A DNA stretch of 64,000 nt from Holacanthus passer (GCA_025331565.1 JAFREQ010000062.1:902501-966500), one strand, 5' to 3'. Numbered from the stretch's first letter, positions 13,906-28,776 are shown. Made by a program: numbers and translations. The notes: generated from the letters alone by a model not told the origin.

Positions 13906-15445
13906 TGTGAGGACGGACAGTGAAATGGTAGCAGAAGAAAATGATTAAACCAAAGCAAAAAAGTTTGTGGAATATAACTTTTTTTTTTTTTTAAAAAGCG
14001 TGCCATGAGAGAACTGTACATATGAAAGAATGAGATGAATGAACTGTGGTGATTTTATAAGTAATTCGTTTTACCTTGACTGGACTTAAAACCACTTGGA
14101 TTTTGCTGAGGACTATTTACCCGCAACACTAGAACTGTGGATTTTATGCAAGCACATTTTAGAGTTTTGCTTCTTTGTGCTGGATACAGTAATAAACTGT
14201 GAGAAGCAATATAGAAGTGCCTTTTGAACAATTGAGTGTGACGGAGGAATGAAAACAAGGAGGAGGGAGAGGGAGAAATCTCGTAAATGCCAATAAGAAT
14301 GAGCCGAGCTGAAGAAGATGAAAGGAAAAGAGAGAAAGAGGCTGATGGTGGAATGCAGCCCGACCAGTCTGTGTCGATCTCTGTCTTCTCTCTCTTTCAC
14401 TTTCCATCTCCGTCTTTTCATGTAAAGAGTTTGATCAACCTTGTCTTTCTTGTCCACCCTGTGGAGCTGCATTCAGTTTTATTTTGAGGATCAGTTAAGC
14501 AACCGACCGGTAAACAAGATGACACACGTGCAAATGGGAGAGTCGCACAAACACAAAAAACAAAGCGTGGTTTAAGTGATTCTCAGACAAAAGGTTTTGA
14601 TTTCTTAGTAATCCAGGTTAACAGTTGTTTCAATTGTAATAGAGCAAAGTTCAACACTGAAATTTGTGCTTTGTGTTTTAACTTTTGCACCAAAAGTTTG
14701 AACCAAGATATCTTTTGTCCTGCAAATCACCAAAATCAGATGCTCTGGAGTTTGATCACAAAACCAAAAATATGAAAGTTGTCCACTGGAGAATTGACGG
14801 GACACAAAAACACCAAACTAACATCTGGATAATAAACGACAGTGAGCTGAAGTTGGAGCGTACTCAGAAATAACTGAGATAAAGGGTAGTAGCTAACAAG
14901 CACAACAAAATGAATTTAGTGTCTTAGTGAAGCTGTTCTTCGTAAAAATCCTGTGCCTCCCACTCGGCTGCTCGTCACCTAGAAACTATATATACACAAA
15001 AACACATGCAAACATTTTGTGCAATTCTGAAACTATATGGCAGCTAAAAATGCATCCATATGATGCACATTTGGAACCAAGTGCCTGAGCAAAACAGTTC
15101 ATCAAGCGAACACAGAAAAGGTGGGTTTTAGTGAAACACAGCCCAGATTCAGTAACGAGCCACAGAGGCTCACGAAGAAAGATTTGAAAGCAGAATATCC
15201 GCAGATAGAAACCATGCGCCGCCAAGCACCGACTCAACCCCTCCACACGTTTCTCTTCTGGCACGCACGTGCACATGTATGTACAGAAAGGACACGCAGA
15301 CATCACCTCACACCACATCCAGGCTGCTCTGTTCCCCACAGACACACACATCATCCAGCGTCACATCATGTGTAAAGACACACTCATTTATCCACACTGT
15401 CGAGCCTCCCTCTGCCATCTGGTAGTTGTCAGTGATCAGTCAGAG

Positions 15446-15447
<2 letters not shown>

Positions 15448-15489
<42 letters not shown>
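15448..15489. repeat. (GT)n microsatellite
   Basis: Uninterrupted GT dinucleotide tract of about 42 bp in intergenic DNA. Confidence 0.97.
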
Positions 15490-15494
<5 letters not shown>

Positions 15495-17485
15495 CACAGG
15501 GGTTGGTTCACAGGGACAATTCATAAAACGAGGTCAAACAAACGTACACACACACATTTCTTTGTTTGTGTTCGCAACCTTCGGTTTGTTTTGCCTGAGA
15601 GAAAAAGGATTTATAAGCTTACACACACTTTTAATCAGGTCACATCCAGTGTGAGCTCATCCCTCTGGCTCTGTGCTTCACTTATACCTGTGTCTATGCT
15701 CTATGCAAGGTTATACTACAGGTTTGTTTGAGAAGCTGTGATAACACAACAACCCGTTTGTTTTTCTGTGCAAAGCATCAAATTGAAGGAAAATTTCCTT
15801 TTGTGTTTGATTGCTGTGACGTTTCTCTCGGCCCACTGATGCTTCATCGTATCACTCGCGCCAAGTGGGTTTATTATCCCAGATAAATCATGCAGCCTTT
15901 TCATTCTTGCACTCCAACCAAAGCAAACAGTTAATTGAAACCAGCCCAGCGATGATGATGATGACAGCCAGCTGAGAAAACGTTTGCATTTTGCATCGTG
16001 TCTGTGCTGTTTGTGCTGGACAGTTTTGTAGCTGTGAACATGTGTAGCATGAAGATTGGTTTCAGCCGATGTGCGCAGACATTTTAGGCTTTGACGGTCA
16101 GGAAAGAACCTCACAACTACACACTAAATACCTGGTCAGTATCACAAAACCAGTGACAGCACCAGTAGTTCATGTGCCAAAACAAATATGGACAGTAACC
16201 AGAAGCACTGTTTGCAGCACAGTGATTTGAACTGTAAAGGCCAAACAAGGAGGAGTTTGGGTTTGAGTTGTCCAGTGAAATCTGACACCACCTTTGTTTA
16301 TTTACCTGCACGTCTCCCCCGACACACAAGTGACATCATTGGTCGTCTGAGTCAGCTAGAAATATCAAGTGTGTTTTATAAAATCTTTATGAGAATGATT
16401 TAAGTTCAAACTGGGCCCACATTGGTTGAAAAGTTTCAGTTTAGTAGACATCTAAAAAAAACTATTCCAACGTGCAGTTACGACCCTCACACAGTCATGG
16501 GTCAGTGGTTACAGTGATAGATGGGAAAGGAAACCTGCCCACATCTCATAGACGTCTTCAACCGTCATGTTGGGTTGCAAGTCGACTTCTAGATGTTTAA
16601 CCTTCATTTCCAAGTCAACAGAATGCATTCACTCTAATTGGCTGAAGTCGTGTTGCCATTGAGTCATTTTGTAAAGCTCCTTTGCAGGAAACACAACTCA
16701 TGATCTCCCGCTGGTTCATGAGTGAAGTTTCAGGAGTTTAAATGTTTTTCATTTGCAGCGTCCTGCAGAGCGAGCTTCCTCATCGCTCAGCACTGTCAAC
16801 ATGTCATTTCTTTTTTAGATAAATTAGAAAGCCACTGGGACACATCCTGCTTTAGTGTCATGCTCTGTTTGTGCCGCAAGTCATAAAAACCATGAGCCAC
16901 CACAACGGGCGGCCATGTCGTCCCAAATGGTCTCAATAACTGGAGACGTCTGAATCAAATCAAGATGCGTTTTGAGACACAAAGTTCATTATTTAATCAT
17001 CATTGGCATCAGAGGCTATTTCAGTCATTAAAAATCAGGAAGTATTACAACAGAGTTTTAGTTGTTCTGGCTCTGTGCTCCACTTTGGTTTGTAATGAAA
17101 CAATGAGTAGGAGGGTAAATTGCTGAAATTTAGTTTTAAGAGTGTCGACGGGTGTTTGCATCCACATGGGGTGGACAGTGTGGGAGTTTTATGACCATGT
17201 GTTATACTTGAAAGAAAACCAGTGTGAAGACAAAAAGCCACTGAAACAAGTTCCACCAAGATTATTTCATTCAAGTTCACATTAACTTGTCTAACTAGTT
17301 AGAGTCCCTGAAAATTTGGGGACAAAAATTGTGTTCAACTGCTGCGAACAGCCTCGAACTAAAGCCGAGCACTTTAACATCCGTAACTGTTCAGAGCCAC
17401 AGTTTGTGTCACTGTACTTTCTGAAGTCTCTAATTCACATGAAAACCAGCGCAGAAACTGAAAGAAAATTCAAACCATACCGAAG

Positions 17486-17538
17486 TTTCCCAGCCATTCG
17501 GGACCTTTTCACTAACCACTGAACCACTGAGGCGCCCC
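17486..17538 (-). repeat. degenerate tRNA-derived SINE head
   Basis: On the minus strand this reads like the tRNA-related head of a fish SINE. It starts GGGGCGCCTCAGTGG, contains an A-box-like TGGTTCAGTGGTTAG and then a degraded B-box-like GGTCCCGAATGGCTGGG. The B box lacks the GTTCGA core and the stems do not fold convincingly, so this is not a functional tRNA gene. No tail or target-site duplication was identified. Confidence 0.35.
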
Positions 17539-17693
17539 AAAGAAAATTTATGCAACCAAGGTGATCGATTTAGATTTCTGTAAGTGCTCGTCTGAAACAT
17601 GGATGCATGAAAGGAAAGTAACTAATTAGCCAATTAAAACCAGATCAGCTGGACAAACAGCCCATTAGAGTCATTTTATCTGTGTGAGTCAGG

Positions 17694-17695
<2 letters not shown>

Positions 17696-17733
<38 letters not shown>
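17696..17733. repeat. (GT)n microsatellite
   Basis: Uninterrupted GT dinucleotide tract of about 38 bp in intergenic DNA. Confidence 0.97.
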
Positions 17734-17737
<4 letters not shown>

Positions 17738-19623
17738 AATGACTGACATCTGAAACCAACACTTTGTTCGCGGTCGACTTAATCAATTCTCAGAGATGAA
17801 AACAGGCCAATGCTGTTGATCTTGGCGGATCCATTTGTGTCATTGAATAATGCCCATGTTTCATGTTTATGTAAAGTTCTCTGTTCTCTGTGTAATTATG
17901 TCCTGTGTGTTTATCTTGTGTGCAGCTCTGCACAAAAATGGTTTTGGACAAAAGTGCCTCTTGAACCACATTTCTACATTTTAGAAATGGCCAGACCGCC
18001 AGTCGGACACGTTGTCCATCGTTTGGACTCAGTCAGACCTGGAGAACAGATTCTGGTTCCTGTGAAACTCTAAAACTCGTGTAAATCAGCAGTAAGACCA
18101 GTTTCCAGCTGTGTTCTGTTTTGAGCTCCCATCCAAAATCCAGGCAGTGTTTATTTTGAAAAGTGTGGCTTGCTCGACGTAATTATATATTTCCAAGGGA
18201 AATATCGAAAAACCCTGTTTCAGTTTCACAGACTGGTTGTACAGAAGTCTCTTTGGCTCCGGTTCTGGAGAGGGTGGAAAAACGCCTCCAACCAGCCACC
18301 GTTCAGATGTAGCTGCAGCTGCGATTTGTCCACCGAGGTTCGTCTCTAATACTTTAAAAGTTGTTTTTTGTAAACAAGTCATTTTTTGGCTAAATTTTAA
18401 ACCTGCAATTTTTCTTTTTCCTTGCATTTTTTTGGTGCATCGCTCCATTTCTTGGCACATTAGCGTCACCAACTGTTGATCGGTTGAACAGCATGAAACT
18501 ATCTTCAGGACTCATAATCCTTAATGAATAAAAAAACTGCTCCCAACCACTGCTAGTGGTCAAAAACTCTGCAGGATACTATGATTGTATTTTTTGCTGA
18601 GCAGCATTGGAGCCAGAGATAATGTCATTGTTTGAGTTAAATCTCATTGACAAACATGTCTGAGTCAGTTCATTAGTTTGTCTCCTGACCTTCTAACACC
18701 ACATTCATGAATTGGTGAAAAGAGCTTACTGTTTTCTTCATAACTCAAACACAGTTCCGATCTCGTCGGTCCATTTGTTAATTGTCTTTCTGGAAACGTG
18801 ATCTGAACCAATGACATTATTCCTGCTTCCACACCAGCTCCAACAAACATCTGCGCCTTATGAAATGTATGGTTGTTAAATAGAAGAAGTGGCCAGCGAG
18901 TCCTGAAACCCAGCCCCAACTGTTGCTGCTGATTAACACACTTGGACCGAGGCGAAGACGCTGCCAGCTTTTGTCCGAGCATGACGCGATGAAAAACAAC
19001 GTCTGCGGCTGCATAATCACATGTGACAACGCAGCCAAAGAGGGTAAACGCAATCCAGAACTAAACATAGTTGGGTTCGTACGACTACACTCATGAGCTC
19101 GACTCGAAGCCTGAAGTGTAAACACACAGAAGAGGTGAGGACAGCGTAATTGTCCACACTCAAGAGGCCTGCGATCGTGATCTCATACAAACAGAAATAT
19201 AATAACTCATATACAGTTCACGTCGAGAAGGAACTCACGCCACAGACCACACAGACGTGCACATCAAGACCCGCGTTACTGCTCTTTGACTTTGACTTTT
19301 GTATCGAGACTGAGCAGCTCCACTTGTGTATTAAACTTAGTAACTTCAAAATTCACACTTAATTTATTTTCCCATCATAACCAGAACTGCAGTACAGCCG
19401 TCATGCCGTTTTCCTGGATCACGTTCTTCCAGATCTTTGTACATTTTCATTTTGTCTCACTCCTTCAAAACACTGTCTATGAATGTCGACGTTGTTCAAT
19501 ACAGATTTTTTCTTTTCTTAAAAACCTGATGTGATACCACTTTGAGGAATGTACATGTAAAGTTCTTCTGTTGATCGCCTAGTGCCTTTTGAAATGACGC
19601 TCTGTTGTGTTATTTTGTGCTCA

Positions 19624-19660
19624 AATAAAAGTGCCTGTTGTCAGACGGGGATGTCGGTGT
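19624..19660 (+). terminator. candidate plus-strand poly(A) site
   Basis: AATAAA at 19624-19629 is followed within 30 bp by a GT-rich stretch (CCTGTTGTCAGACGGGG, then GTCGGTGTCC). This resembles a downstream cleavage-stimulation element. The roughly 250 bp before it is T-rich and UTR-like. It could be a distal site for the tnfsf10-like gene 6 kb upstream or the end of an unrecognised non-coding transcript. No coding exon leads into it. Confidence 0.3.
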
Positions 19661-22600
19661 CCACTCATTTACTTTTGTCTGGATTCAACCTGAAAGAAAA
19701 TTTGAGAAGGTTCAATTTACTACCATTCAGTTAAGTCAGTTTCATTAGCCTGGGAATTTATTAGCAAACTGAATTTTTAATAATGGTCTTTCTCGATTCT
19801 TAAGAAGTTTTAAAATGCAAAAATCTTTTTCATTCTAACTTTTAAAAATCTATATGTACAGTGAAGAGGGTGAAAGTATTCAGCATGTCAATATTTTTTT
19901 TCATTTTACAATTTGCGACGCAGCTGTTGACACAAAATTGAGACTAGACATTGGTATTAACTCAAAAGGGTTCTTTGCAGTTTACAGGTAGAAGTCAGTG
20001 AAGAACCTTGTAGGAACCCTCATTTCTGAGAGTGTATTCATTCTGGACCCGGCTTCACAAACCAACCTGGACAGCAGCTGTGATCAACTACAGACGCCGT
20101 CTCGACTTCAATTTTGACGCCGTAATCACACACTAACACGTGTCCGTTCGGTGTGTTATGATTCGCACAACTGTTTCCCGAAGCCTTTGAAATAACAAAG
20201 ATGTTTTTCATCAATGTGCCTGGTTAAAAGGTTAATCCAGACCTGAAGCTCACCTCTGTGTTGAGCTACATTCACGCAGCAATTTTATCATCTGGGGACG
20301 TCCAGTCATTCCAGACTGTCCCCACGTGAATCCACCGTGTCTGTGATTTGTCAAATATAAATTCCAGCAGAAATTGCCCACTGTAATTTTACTAAGTGAA
20401 GGTTTCCTGATATTAATGATCTTGTGCAAACTGGGCCTGACAGGATTTTACAATCTTCATCCTGTGTAATATGGATGGAGGAGTGAAATTAAAGACTTTG
20501 GTGGCTTCTGCAGAAAAGAAGCTGCAGCATTTCCTGGATTGAAGATGCATTTTCCATGAGCACCACCACCTCCCACATTTGTTTTGGAAGCGAGTCAAAG
20601 AAAGATGCAACTTTTTAAAAATTTGCTCTTCAGTCAGTTCTTTTGTTTTTTCTCTTAACCACAAAATACAAGGTCAAAAATAAAATTCACTTACTGCAAA
20701 ACTGTCCCTGGGAAAAAGTAAACACGGGTTCATTGTGTCTGATTGTGTGGGGAATCGGACCCGAGGACAGACGTTGAAAATAACCACAGCCAATGTTCTC
20801 GCTGATCTCTGTTCTAACGTGGCTCGTACAGAGGCCTGAGAATTAACGTGAGACTTTCATAAGAGTTCAAAACTCCTTGTAGCTGCTTTAATGAGAGAAA
20901 TGTGTTGTTATACAATAAAGAGGAAGTGAAAGCGCAGCAATAATGAACAATAAAATAAAAGCTTCGAAGAGAACATGATGGATTAGATTCATATGCGACC
21001 GCTTGGGAGGATTGTGTTTTATTTGTTTTACTGTTTCTAACGACTTTGGAAATAATGTTTCTGAAATGTGTTGTGAGTTTCACTCGGCTTCATCCCATTC
21101 GAACTAGCTGCTGTTTCATCATTATAATAACATCGTAAATATCATCTCCAAATAGGTTCTAAACCTTTGAACTCTGGGTTGTTTCTTTCTGTTTAGAATA
21201 TATTTTGCTCATTTAAAGGACAAGTTGGGCCACAAAGATGAATCAGAATCAGTTGGTTTGTCAGTGGATGATGCTTAAGTCGGTTTTATGAGGAAAAACT
21301 TTCATGCAAATTGAAATTGGTTGGAGTTACGGCCTGTGTGTCCAGAGGTTTTCAACATACAGCAAATACCTGACAATGACAGGACAAAGGAGAGTGTCTG
21401 GGTTTTAATGGAAAATTCTTTAATAAGACTGAAGCAGCAAAACGATTCTGTTGCTTTTAATTGACAGAACGATATTTTGTCTTCATTCAAAACTTAAACA
21501 GATGAAAAGTCTGCGGATCACATTCTGCATTTCGTCGGCGACAGATGAAACCAGCAGCTGCGTTTCTGTGGGTCGACGCTGCGAACACATGTCCGCCGCC
21601 CTTAATAACATCAGCGTGTTCCGAGGTGTGTCGCTCCGGGTGTGAACGAAGCACCTTGGCAAGACATCACAACCCAAAGCATCTGCGAGCGCTTTGCTGT
21701 TAATATCGCTCGTCCAATAAAGCTTCTCCTCACAAACCAGAGAATTACAAAGGCTGCAATCATGCTTTTGGTTTCCAGATCAGAGAAGACGTGGCTGTGA
21801 ATTAATCCAGAATTTGAAGCCCTTAACACTTTTAGCTTAGCTACAGGAACTAATCCCACCCAGAAAAAACGTGTCGCTGACAATCCACCTGATTGGATTT
21901 CAGATTGAGGTCACGGGGGGGGGGGCAGTACTGATACAGACGGACAGAGGTGTAACATCTGTTGTCTGAAACGTTGGACTGTTCTTACAGAATCAACTCT
22001 CCAGCACCTTCCAATCAGTGCAATGGTTTAAAAGCCAGAACAAAGTGCCAGACTTTTGTTTTCTTCAAAATTGGACCAAGACAATCTGGGATGTCACGTT
22101 CACTCCTGGCTTTTAAAACCACAGGAAGCAACATTTGACCGAGAGAGGCCAGAAAATAAAGTGTGTGATTTGTGAGCGGACAAAATAAAGCGCTATGACT
22201 TTTTTTAAAAAGTTGGAAGTAGAATGGAAGTAGAGTAAATTCTGTTGTAGAATTGGCCATTAACTAACTATTAACTACCATTAACTACAGTATTTCAGTC
22301 TATACGGTGTGTGTGTGAACAACTTTGTAGTAATTTGATTAATTTTGTTTTATCATATCATTTTAATCTAGAACTCTGAGGATAAGACTGAAACTATTTT
22401 GCAATGAAAATGGGTGCAGCAGTGAAATGTGGTTTTCAACAGACACACACTCTCACACACACTGTGCATTAAAGTGACGGTTGAAGATTCAAGGCCTTCG
22501 ATCACACCTGCTGCCAATTCATCATCCGACTATATGAACCATCCAGGAGCTGGAATTCAGACATTTCACAGGTTTAAAACAAGTCGTATGAGGCCGTTAA

Positions 22601-23029
22601 AATGAGCGATTGCCGGCTGATGATGAAATTGTCTCCCTCCTATACGTCTCCCGCTCTTCGCCTTCACTGCTCCATAAATAAAGAATCCAGTATGGATCCA
22701 TACGAGCGTCACGGTTAAGCAGAAACAGCCATGTTGAAACTGCGGCCGCATCTGAGCTGCACGTTCAGTTGAATTAACTCTGGTTTAACTTGAATGTCTC
22801 GCTGCAGTTTGGATATTAGCATGAAGCAGAAGCAGGTCTGAGATCAGCTGCGGACAGAAAGAGGGAAGTCAGAGCCAAATGGAAAAGACAGAATCACAGT
22901 AACTAACATAAAATAACTGACAGAGACAGAGAAGTCATGCAAATCCCCTCATGATTCGCTGGACAAAGGGACAGTGTGTGCAAGAGTGTGTGTGTTCGTA
23001 AATGAAAGGAATGTGCGTAATTTAAGCAT

Positions 23030-23031
<2 letters not shown>

Positions 23032-23078
<47 letters not shown>
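23032..23078. repeat. (GT)n microsatellite
   Basis: Uninterrupted TG/GT tract of about 47 bp, one of the longest in the window, in intergenic DNA. Confidence 0.97.
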
Positions 23079-23080
<2 letters not shown>

Positions 23081-24828
23081 TCCCTGCTGCATGGTCTGCA
23101 TGTACATCCATCCACGATAACATCAGACTCTCGTCAGACATTATGTGGAACGAGGGCGGCGTGTGTGTGGCATGAGGAGGAAAACATCTCACATCAAAAA
23201 AGTCAGTTATGTAAAAGGATGGAAGTAAAACCAGGAAAACGGACTCGTACTATACTGTGCTGGGCTGTATACTATTATTGTATATATTCTCTCTCCAGGG
23301 CTGCAGACTGAACCAGCAGCTTACATGTGTGTCTTCCTTTTTATTAATCACTATGTCGAGGAGAGCGACAAATGAAGCAAGGAGGAGGTTTGCATTGGAA
23401 ATGTCTTCACTGGATCCAAAAATGCAAACATCTGTTGAAAAGAATAATCACTCTCAACTAAAGTCGGTCTTAACTTCACAAGATGCTCGACGTTTCTTCA
23501 TTTTCCTGCAGGCGGCTGCTCGTCTAATAATCCCCTTCAAAATAACACACAGGTTGAGCAAAGACTGAAAGTACGACAACAGAAAGACTCTGGCCTCCAC
23601 ACTGCCCCCTACTGTTCACCGCTTTGTGGCGAATTCAAGATGTCAAACGTGAGATGTGAAAAACGGCACATATTGACAATTTGGATGTAAACTCGGTGTA
23701 TACGTGTTGTGTTTTTGAGGATATCTTGACAGGTGCTACATGTAGTATTCCAGTATTACCACCACATTAATCTTGAGAAAAACACGTCATAATCATCAGC
23801 TCTAAAAACACTGCAATCAGCTCCATCAAGTACAGAGTCCAGTGTTTGTCAGGACCCAGACTCACTTTCTGATTAATGGAGTCGTTGCTCAAATACGACT
23901 TTATCTACTTTTCTCCGACCTGCTGTGTTTTCACAGCAGCATTAACAAAAGACCTACAGGGTTTTTTTTTTCCTAACCTGCCTCCTGAACAGCGCCGCCC
24001 TTCCTGTCACACACGGCAGCCGTCACCTCCACACGGCATCAGCATTCTCCTCATTCTGCAGCCTCCCTTTTTCTCACACACACACACACACACACAACAC
24101 GACACATCCATCACACACCCGTCATATCAACAGCGCTGCCGCTCACTGTGCTATTACCCAACATGCTCTGCTTTCCAAGGAGCCAGCCAGGAAATTAGTT
24201 TTCTAAAAGCTGCAAACACACACACACTCGTGCATGCAAAACCCAAAACATCCTGCAGAGACTAAGTGGGGCCAGACTCAACCTGACACACACACACTTT
24301 TTTAGAGAACAATACGACTTTCAACCTCGCTGCCCCAACTACCGGCTATTGGAAACGGGAATGTCAGAGTCGGAGGGAGTGGTGCTGTCAGAATACCTCG
24401 CAGGGCAACCTGGAACAATGCAGCTATTCCAGCGGTGAAGCAACAAACATTATCGAGCCTTTGATAAGGTCTTTAAAGCTTTGGCACACAAAGGGTTTGT
24501 GGCAGGAAGCTGAAGGAAACAACGTGCAGAGGAGGAGAGAACGAAGCCGTGTGGTTCAGAGTCGATGCTTTTTCACACACAGATGAAGAAGTTTGTCGAT
24601 ATGAATCAAATGAAAGATGAGATCAAACTATGGAGAAACTATCATCTTTTTTTTTAGTAAGAATCTGTAAGAAATAAGAAATGTCAGCTCAGAGATGCCA
24701 AAAAATTCTTTGAGGCAAAAACGATGTCGCCAGTTTTCTAAAACAAAAGTTCCTCCAGAATTCAGAGTAAATTATATTTTGACCATTTACCATTACATAT
24801 TTCATCCACCAGAGAGAACGGCTTTATT

Positions 24829-24955
24829 TTCCATCCGTCCATCATCTATAACCGCTGATCCTCCGCAGGGTCGGAGGAGGAGGAGGAGGAGGAGGAGGGA
24901 CAAACTGAACGGTTCATCACAGAGACAAACAACCATTCACTCACATTTACTCCAA
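24829..24955 (+). repeat. teleost interspersed repeat, copy 1
   Basis: Contains the phrases CCATCATCTATAACCGCTGA, CCGCAGGGTCGG and AGAGACAAACAACCATTCAC. These are characteristic of a very common teleost interspersed repeat, whose family name I cannot assign with certainty. A (GGA)n expansion at 24873-24899 interrupts it. Related fragments occur at 30,951 and 51,101. Confidence 0.6.
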
Positions 24956-27900
24956 GTCCAAGTTTATTTTTCCAGCTGTAAAATGAACACATGGTGAAAA
25001 TTCTTCAAAATCACATCTAAAGGAAAAAACAGTTGATGTAACATTATCAATTATCAACTAATCAATATTTATATTATAAATATGGATTAAATGACTGTGT
25101 GTGTAATGTGAAAGGGGTCGAACTCAAAAGTATTAAAGCGTCTTTCAGCTCATTGTTTTGATTTTATGGACAAAACTTAACAGTTTTCATTCACTGTTTC
25201 TGCTCAACAGCTGATTCCAACAAAAACTAACTTCAATTTCAACAAAAATTCCAACTGGCTGTTGAACATAATGAAGCTTTTAGCAGCTAAAGAGCCAGAT
25301 AGCTGGACATGTAAATACCAAGTGTTTGCTAACATGTTGAGCATCAACTTTACAACTTGTTCTGCTGCTGCAAACAAACCAGAAAAAATCAATCACTGCA
25401 GGTTTAGATTCTTAAATTTCTAAACTGTTATTGTCCTCAAAAACCCAGCATCGGTTATAAAGACAAGCCGGGAACACAGCACGACTTTTACACTCTCTTA
25501 TTTCAAGGTTAACAAAAGCTCAATAAAAGCATCTCTATAAACCTCTAGAGAGATTCTGAATCACTTCTGTCTGTAAAAGGAAGAAACGTTGAGAGAATTG
25601 CCTGAAAATCAAACATTAAATGAGACGGATGAATCTGATGGGAACATGGGAAGAGTTGTGTTCACGCAGAGACTTGGAACAAATGGAAGACGGTGCAGCG
25701 CTGCCGTTAACCTTCACATACGGCGTCTATAAATCAGTGACGAGCAAAATATACTAACAGTAATATTAAAGGTTTTTTTCTATGGCACTTTTCTCCAAAG
25801 ATAAAGACGACGCAGGGATCATAAAACATTGAAGATGAAATAAAGTTAAAAAACAAAGGTATCGTCATCCTCTGTCAAATATATCACCTGGACTTGAGCT
25901 TAGTGAAACACATGTGCAGAAGGTTTTGAAAGGCTAAATAACGTCCAGACTGGGAACGAGATCAATATGTGGGAGCATGTAAAGCTTCTGCGGCGCGGCA
26001 TTAAGTATGAAAATAAACTCGACTGGAGGTTGCTGCGATCGCAATCTGGGCCACGTTTTGGAAAACCAGTCAAAGATATGACAAATATCAAACTGCCACA
26101 GAGTCGACTTTCAGCCGTACGGCAACAAATCAAGTGTGATTAAAATTCTTGTCAGTTCTTTGACGGACGGTTATTTTACAAGGGCCGTGTTTAAAACATT
26201 TGATGGACGGAGGAAACACAAAGTGACGCCGGTCGTCCAGTGAGTGACAGGCGTGACACACGGCGCTGCGAATACTGTATTCCATAAGATAAACCTTCAT
26301 TCGTCCCTCAGTGGGGAAATCTGCAGAAGTGGACAGATGGACATGTACAGATATCTGATTTAAGCAGGAAAAATATGCAAAGCACAAACTTTAAACTTCC
26401 CTCAAAACCTTAAAAAAATCCCCTGCACACACTTGATAAACCCACACAGGTGATTTTAGTTATTGTGGCTGATCAGGCTTCTTTTCTCGCTATGATGAAC
26501 TTTAACCCGACCAAAGATCAAATGAGCCAGAACAAGTGAAAACACCTTTCAGCGTCTTTAAATGGAAGCTCCGATTATTTTTCTATTGCTGAACACACAA
26601 TACACTATAAAACTATACAAGCAACAGCTCATTGTGTGGCTCAGACATTTAATAAGCTAAATACAGTAGTTCTCACACATGAACCTGATTAGCGTTCAGT
26701 CCTGCAACACGGCGACTGTCAATCAGAAGAACGTGTACAGACACAGTTTAATGAGACATTCCATTCATTTTTTATAGTGTTTGGATAAAATGAGTTAATA
26801 CAAACCATAAAACTGACTCAACTTTTTTTTATAAAAAGTATAAATTACAGCACTTGTTTCTGTGCAGGGGTTGAATAACACCGTACAGATGTGTCACAGC
26901 TGGACGGCTTTTCAATTTCACCCGAACAGACGTTCAGTGTTGGTGAAGACAGGACGTTTATGAGTCGAGCTTCTGCGACACCGCAGGGGGTCGAGGGTCA
27001 TCGCTGCAAAAAGTCCTGCAGCCAAAATCACAATTTAATTTTTGTTTTTAGACAAATAAATGATTTTAAGTTAAGATAAAAACTTTATTGATGCCAGAGG
27101 AGATCTACAATCCACCCGGCTGTAAATAAAGTTATTAAAATTAATTTATCAGCTGACACATTAAAATGCTGAACATATTATTACTGTAAAATGTGTGATC
27201 ATAAACAACAACATAATTTTGAAAGATATTGTGATTATAAAATTCATGACCGGTGATTTGAGGTAGTTAGGATTTTATTTACCATATGTTGAATTCATTT
27301 CAATCTCTGCATTCAGACTCTTTTTGTTTGACATAAATTCAAAATACCATGGAAATAATAAAATGTGATCTTTGCATGAACAATAAACAGAAAACCTGTT
27401 AAACAACCCTCCATTATAAAAGTGTTTGTGCTTTAACGATATAAATCCATGTGGGGTTGAGATGAAATATGAAATAACTCGAGTGTGTTTAACGTCTGCA
27501 TGTGTCCATGAAGTGTTGAAATGGGATTTTATTGCACATGATTTGGCCTCCTCCCACTTCATGACCTCAAACTAGTTTCCAGTGTCCACGGAGGACAATT
27601 AAAACACACCGTCCAGTAGTGGAACAACATGTCGGATGAAAAACAATCTGATTACGACCACAGATGGATTTGTATTTTGGTGTGTTGTAGAGTTCAGTGA
27701 TCGTCGTCACACCGACCGACGGGTTGATCCAAGTCCTCCAGGGTCCGATCCCTGACGCCTCCGGGGTTCGACCAAAACCACCGGAGACGATATAAATTCA
27801 CGCGGCGCTGCTATATTTCAGATCAGAGTGTGTGTTGGCCCCGTGTACGTTTTCTTTCCATGTCCCACTTTCCTCTGGACTCCATCTCGCTCTTATCACC

Positions 27901-28776
27901 TCTTTAAACTCGGAGTTCGATCGGCGGCCCTCAGCCTCGGCTCGTGTCGCCCCATCAGAGGCCGAGTTGGCACGTTCAACCGGGCGATGACGTTTCCAGG
28001 TTGTTTGAGTTGATTAGAGGCCAAAAAACCTGCAAGACATCACCAGAGAAAACTCATTTAGTGCAAAAATACCAAAGGAATAATACGATTTTATGCTGGA
28101 AATACCACATTGAGTTAAAGTTGTGCATTATCAGATTGGCTCTCTTAACTTTGGTCCACCCTCGTTTTGCTTTCTGGAAGTTTTTAAAGAAGTTTCAATA
28201 GTTTGTCAGAGTTTCTTGACAAACTCACTGAGTTCAGGAAGGGTTCAAACTACTTCATTACCAGTCAGTCAAACTGGGAGAGATCGAGTCTCTGAAGTTC
28301 CTTGTTGAAAAAGTCGAAGGTCCCGTCTTCTGAGTCCATTCGTGCCTTTACTTGTCAACACGTCTTAAAGCTGCATTTGTGTCATGTCAAACAATTTTTT
28401 TTATTATGACTAAACAGCTGAGAAAAATTTTCACATAAAATACCTCCTGAAATGATTTTGAATGTGAACAGCAGGTTCAGCTGTTGAAATGTTTGTGTCT
28501 GTCTCCATTCTGTTTTCATTAACAGCACAATGCTACAAAACAAATCAACATAATCAGATACGACTCTCAGAAGAAAACAGACTTTCCAACCTCACTTTCC
28601 ATCCCAAACATTGTGAAACTTGTTCGTCACTCACAAAGGGCGGGATTTCTGTTTTATATTATCATTATTAGAATAAAAACAACATTTTTTTTTGCTTTGG
28701 AATTTGTCAGGAAATAACTGAAAATAAAAAAGTTTGATTAAAGGTTGACACGCGTTGATATTTGAAGTACTTTTAA

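Larger units (their letters stand above)
13906..28776. other. gene-poor intergenic stretch
   Basis: No coding exon could be supported. The open frames are short and without recognisable domains. What the stretch does hold: microsatellites at 15448-15489, 17696-17733, 23032-23078 and 24075-24096; a GGA tract at 24873-24899; a run of 11 G at 21915-21925; a tRNA-like SINE fragment near 17,500; a teleost interspersed repeat near 24,830; and a plausible plus-strand poly(A) site near 19,624. A fragment around 27,075-27,110 resembles the tail common to many fish LINEs and SINEs (the CTTTATTGAT motif), but it is too short to classify. Confidence 0.5.

Noticed and set aside
27720..27790. GGGGTTCGACC and GGGTCCGATCCC words resembling tRNA T-arms
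   Set aside because: No cloverleaf could be built around them on either strand.
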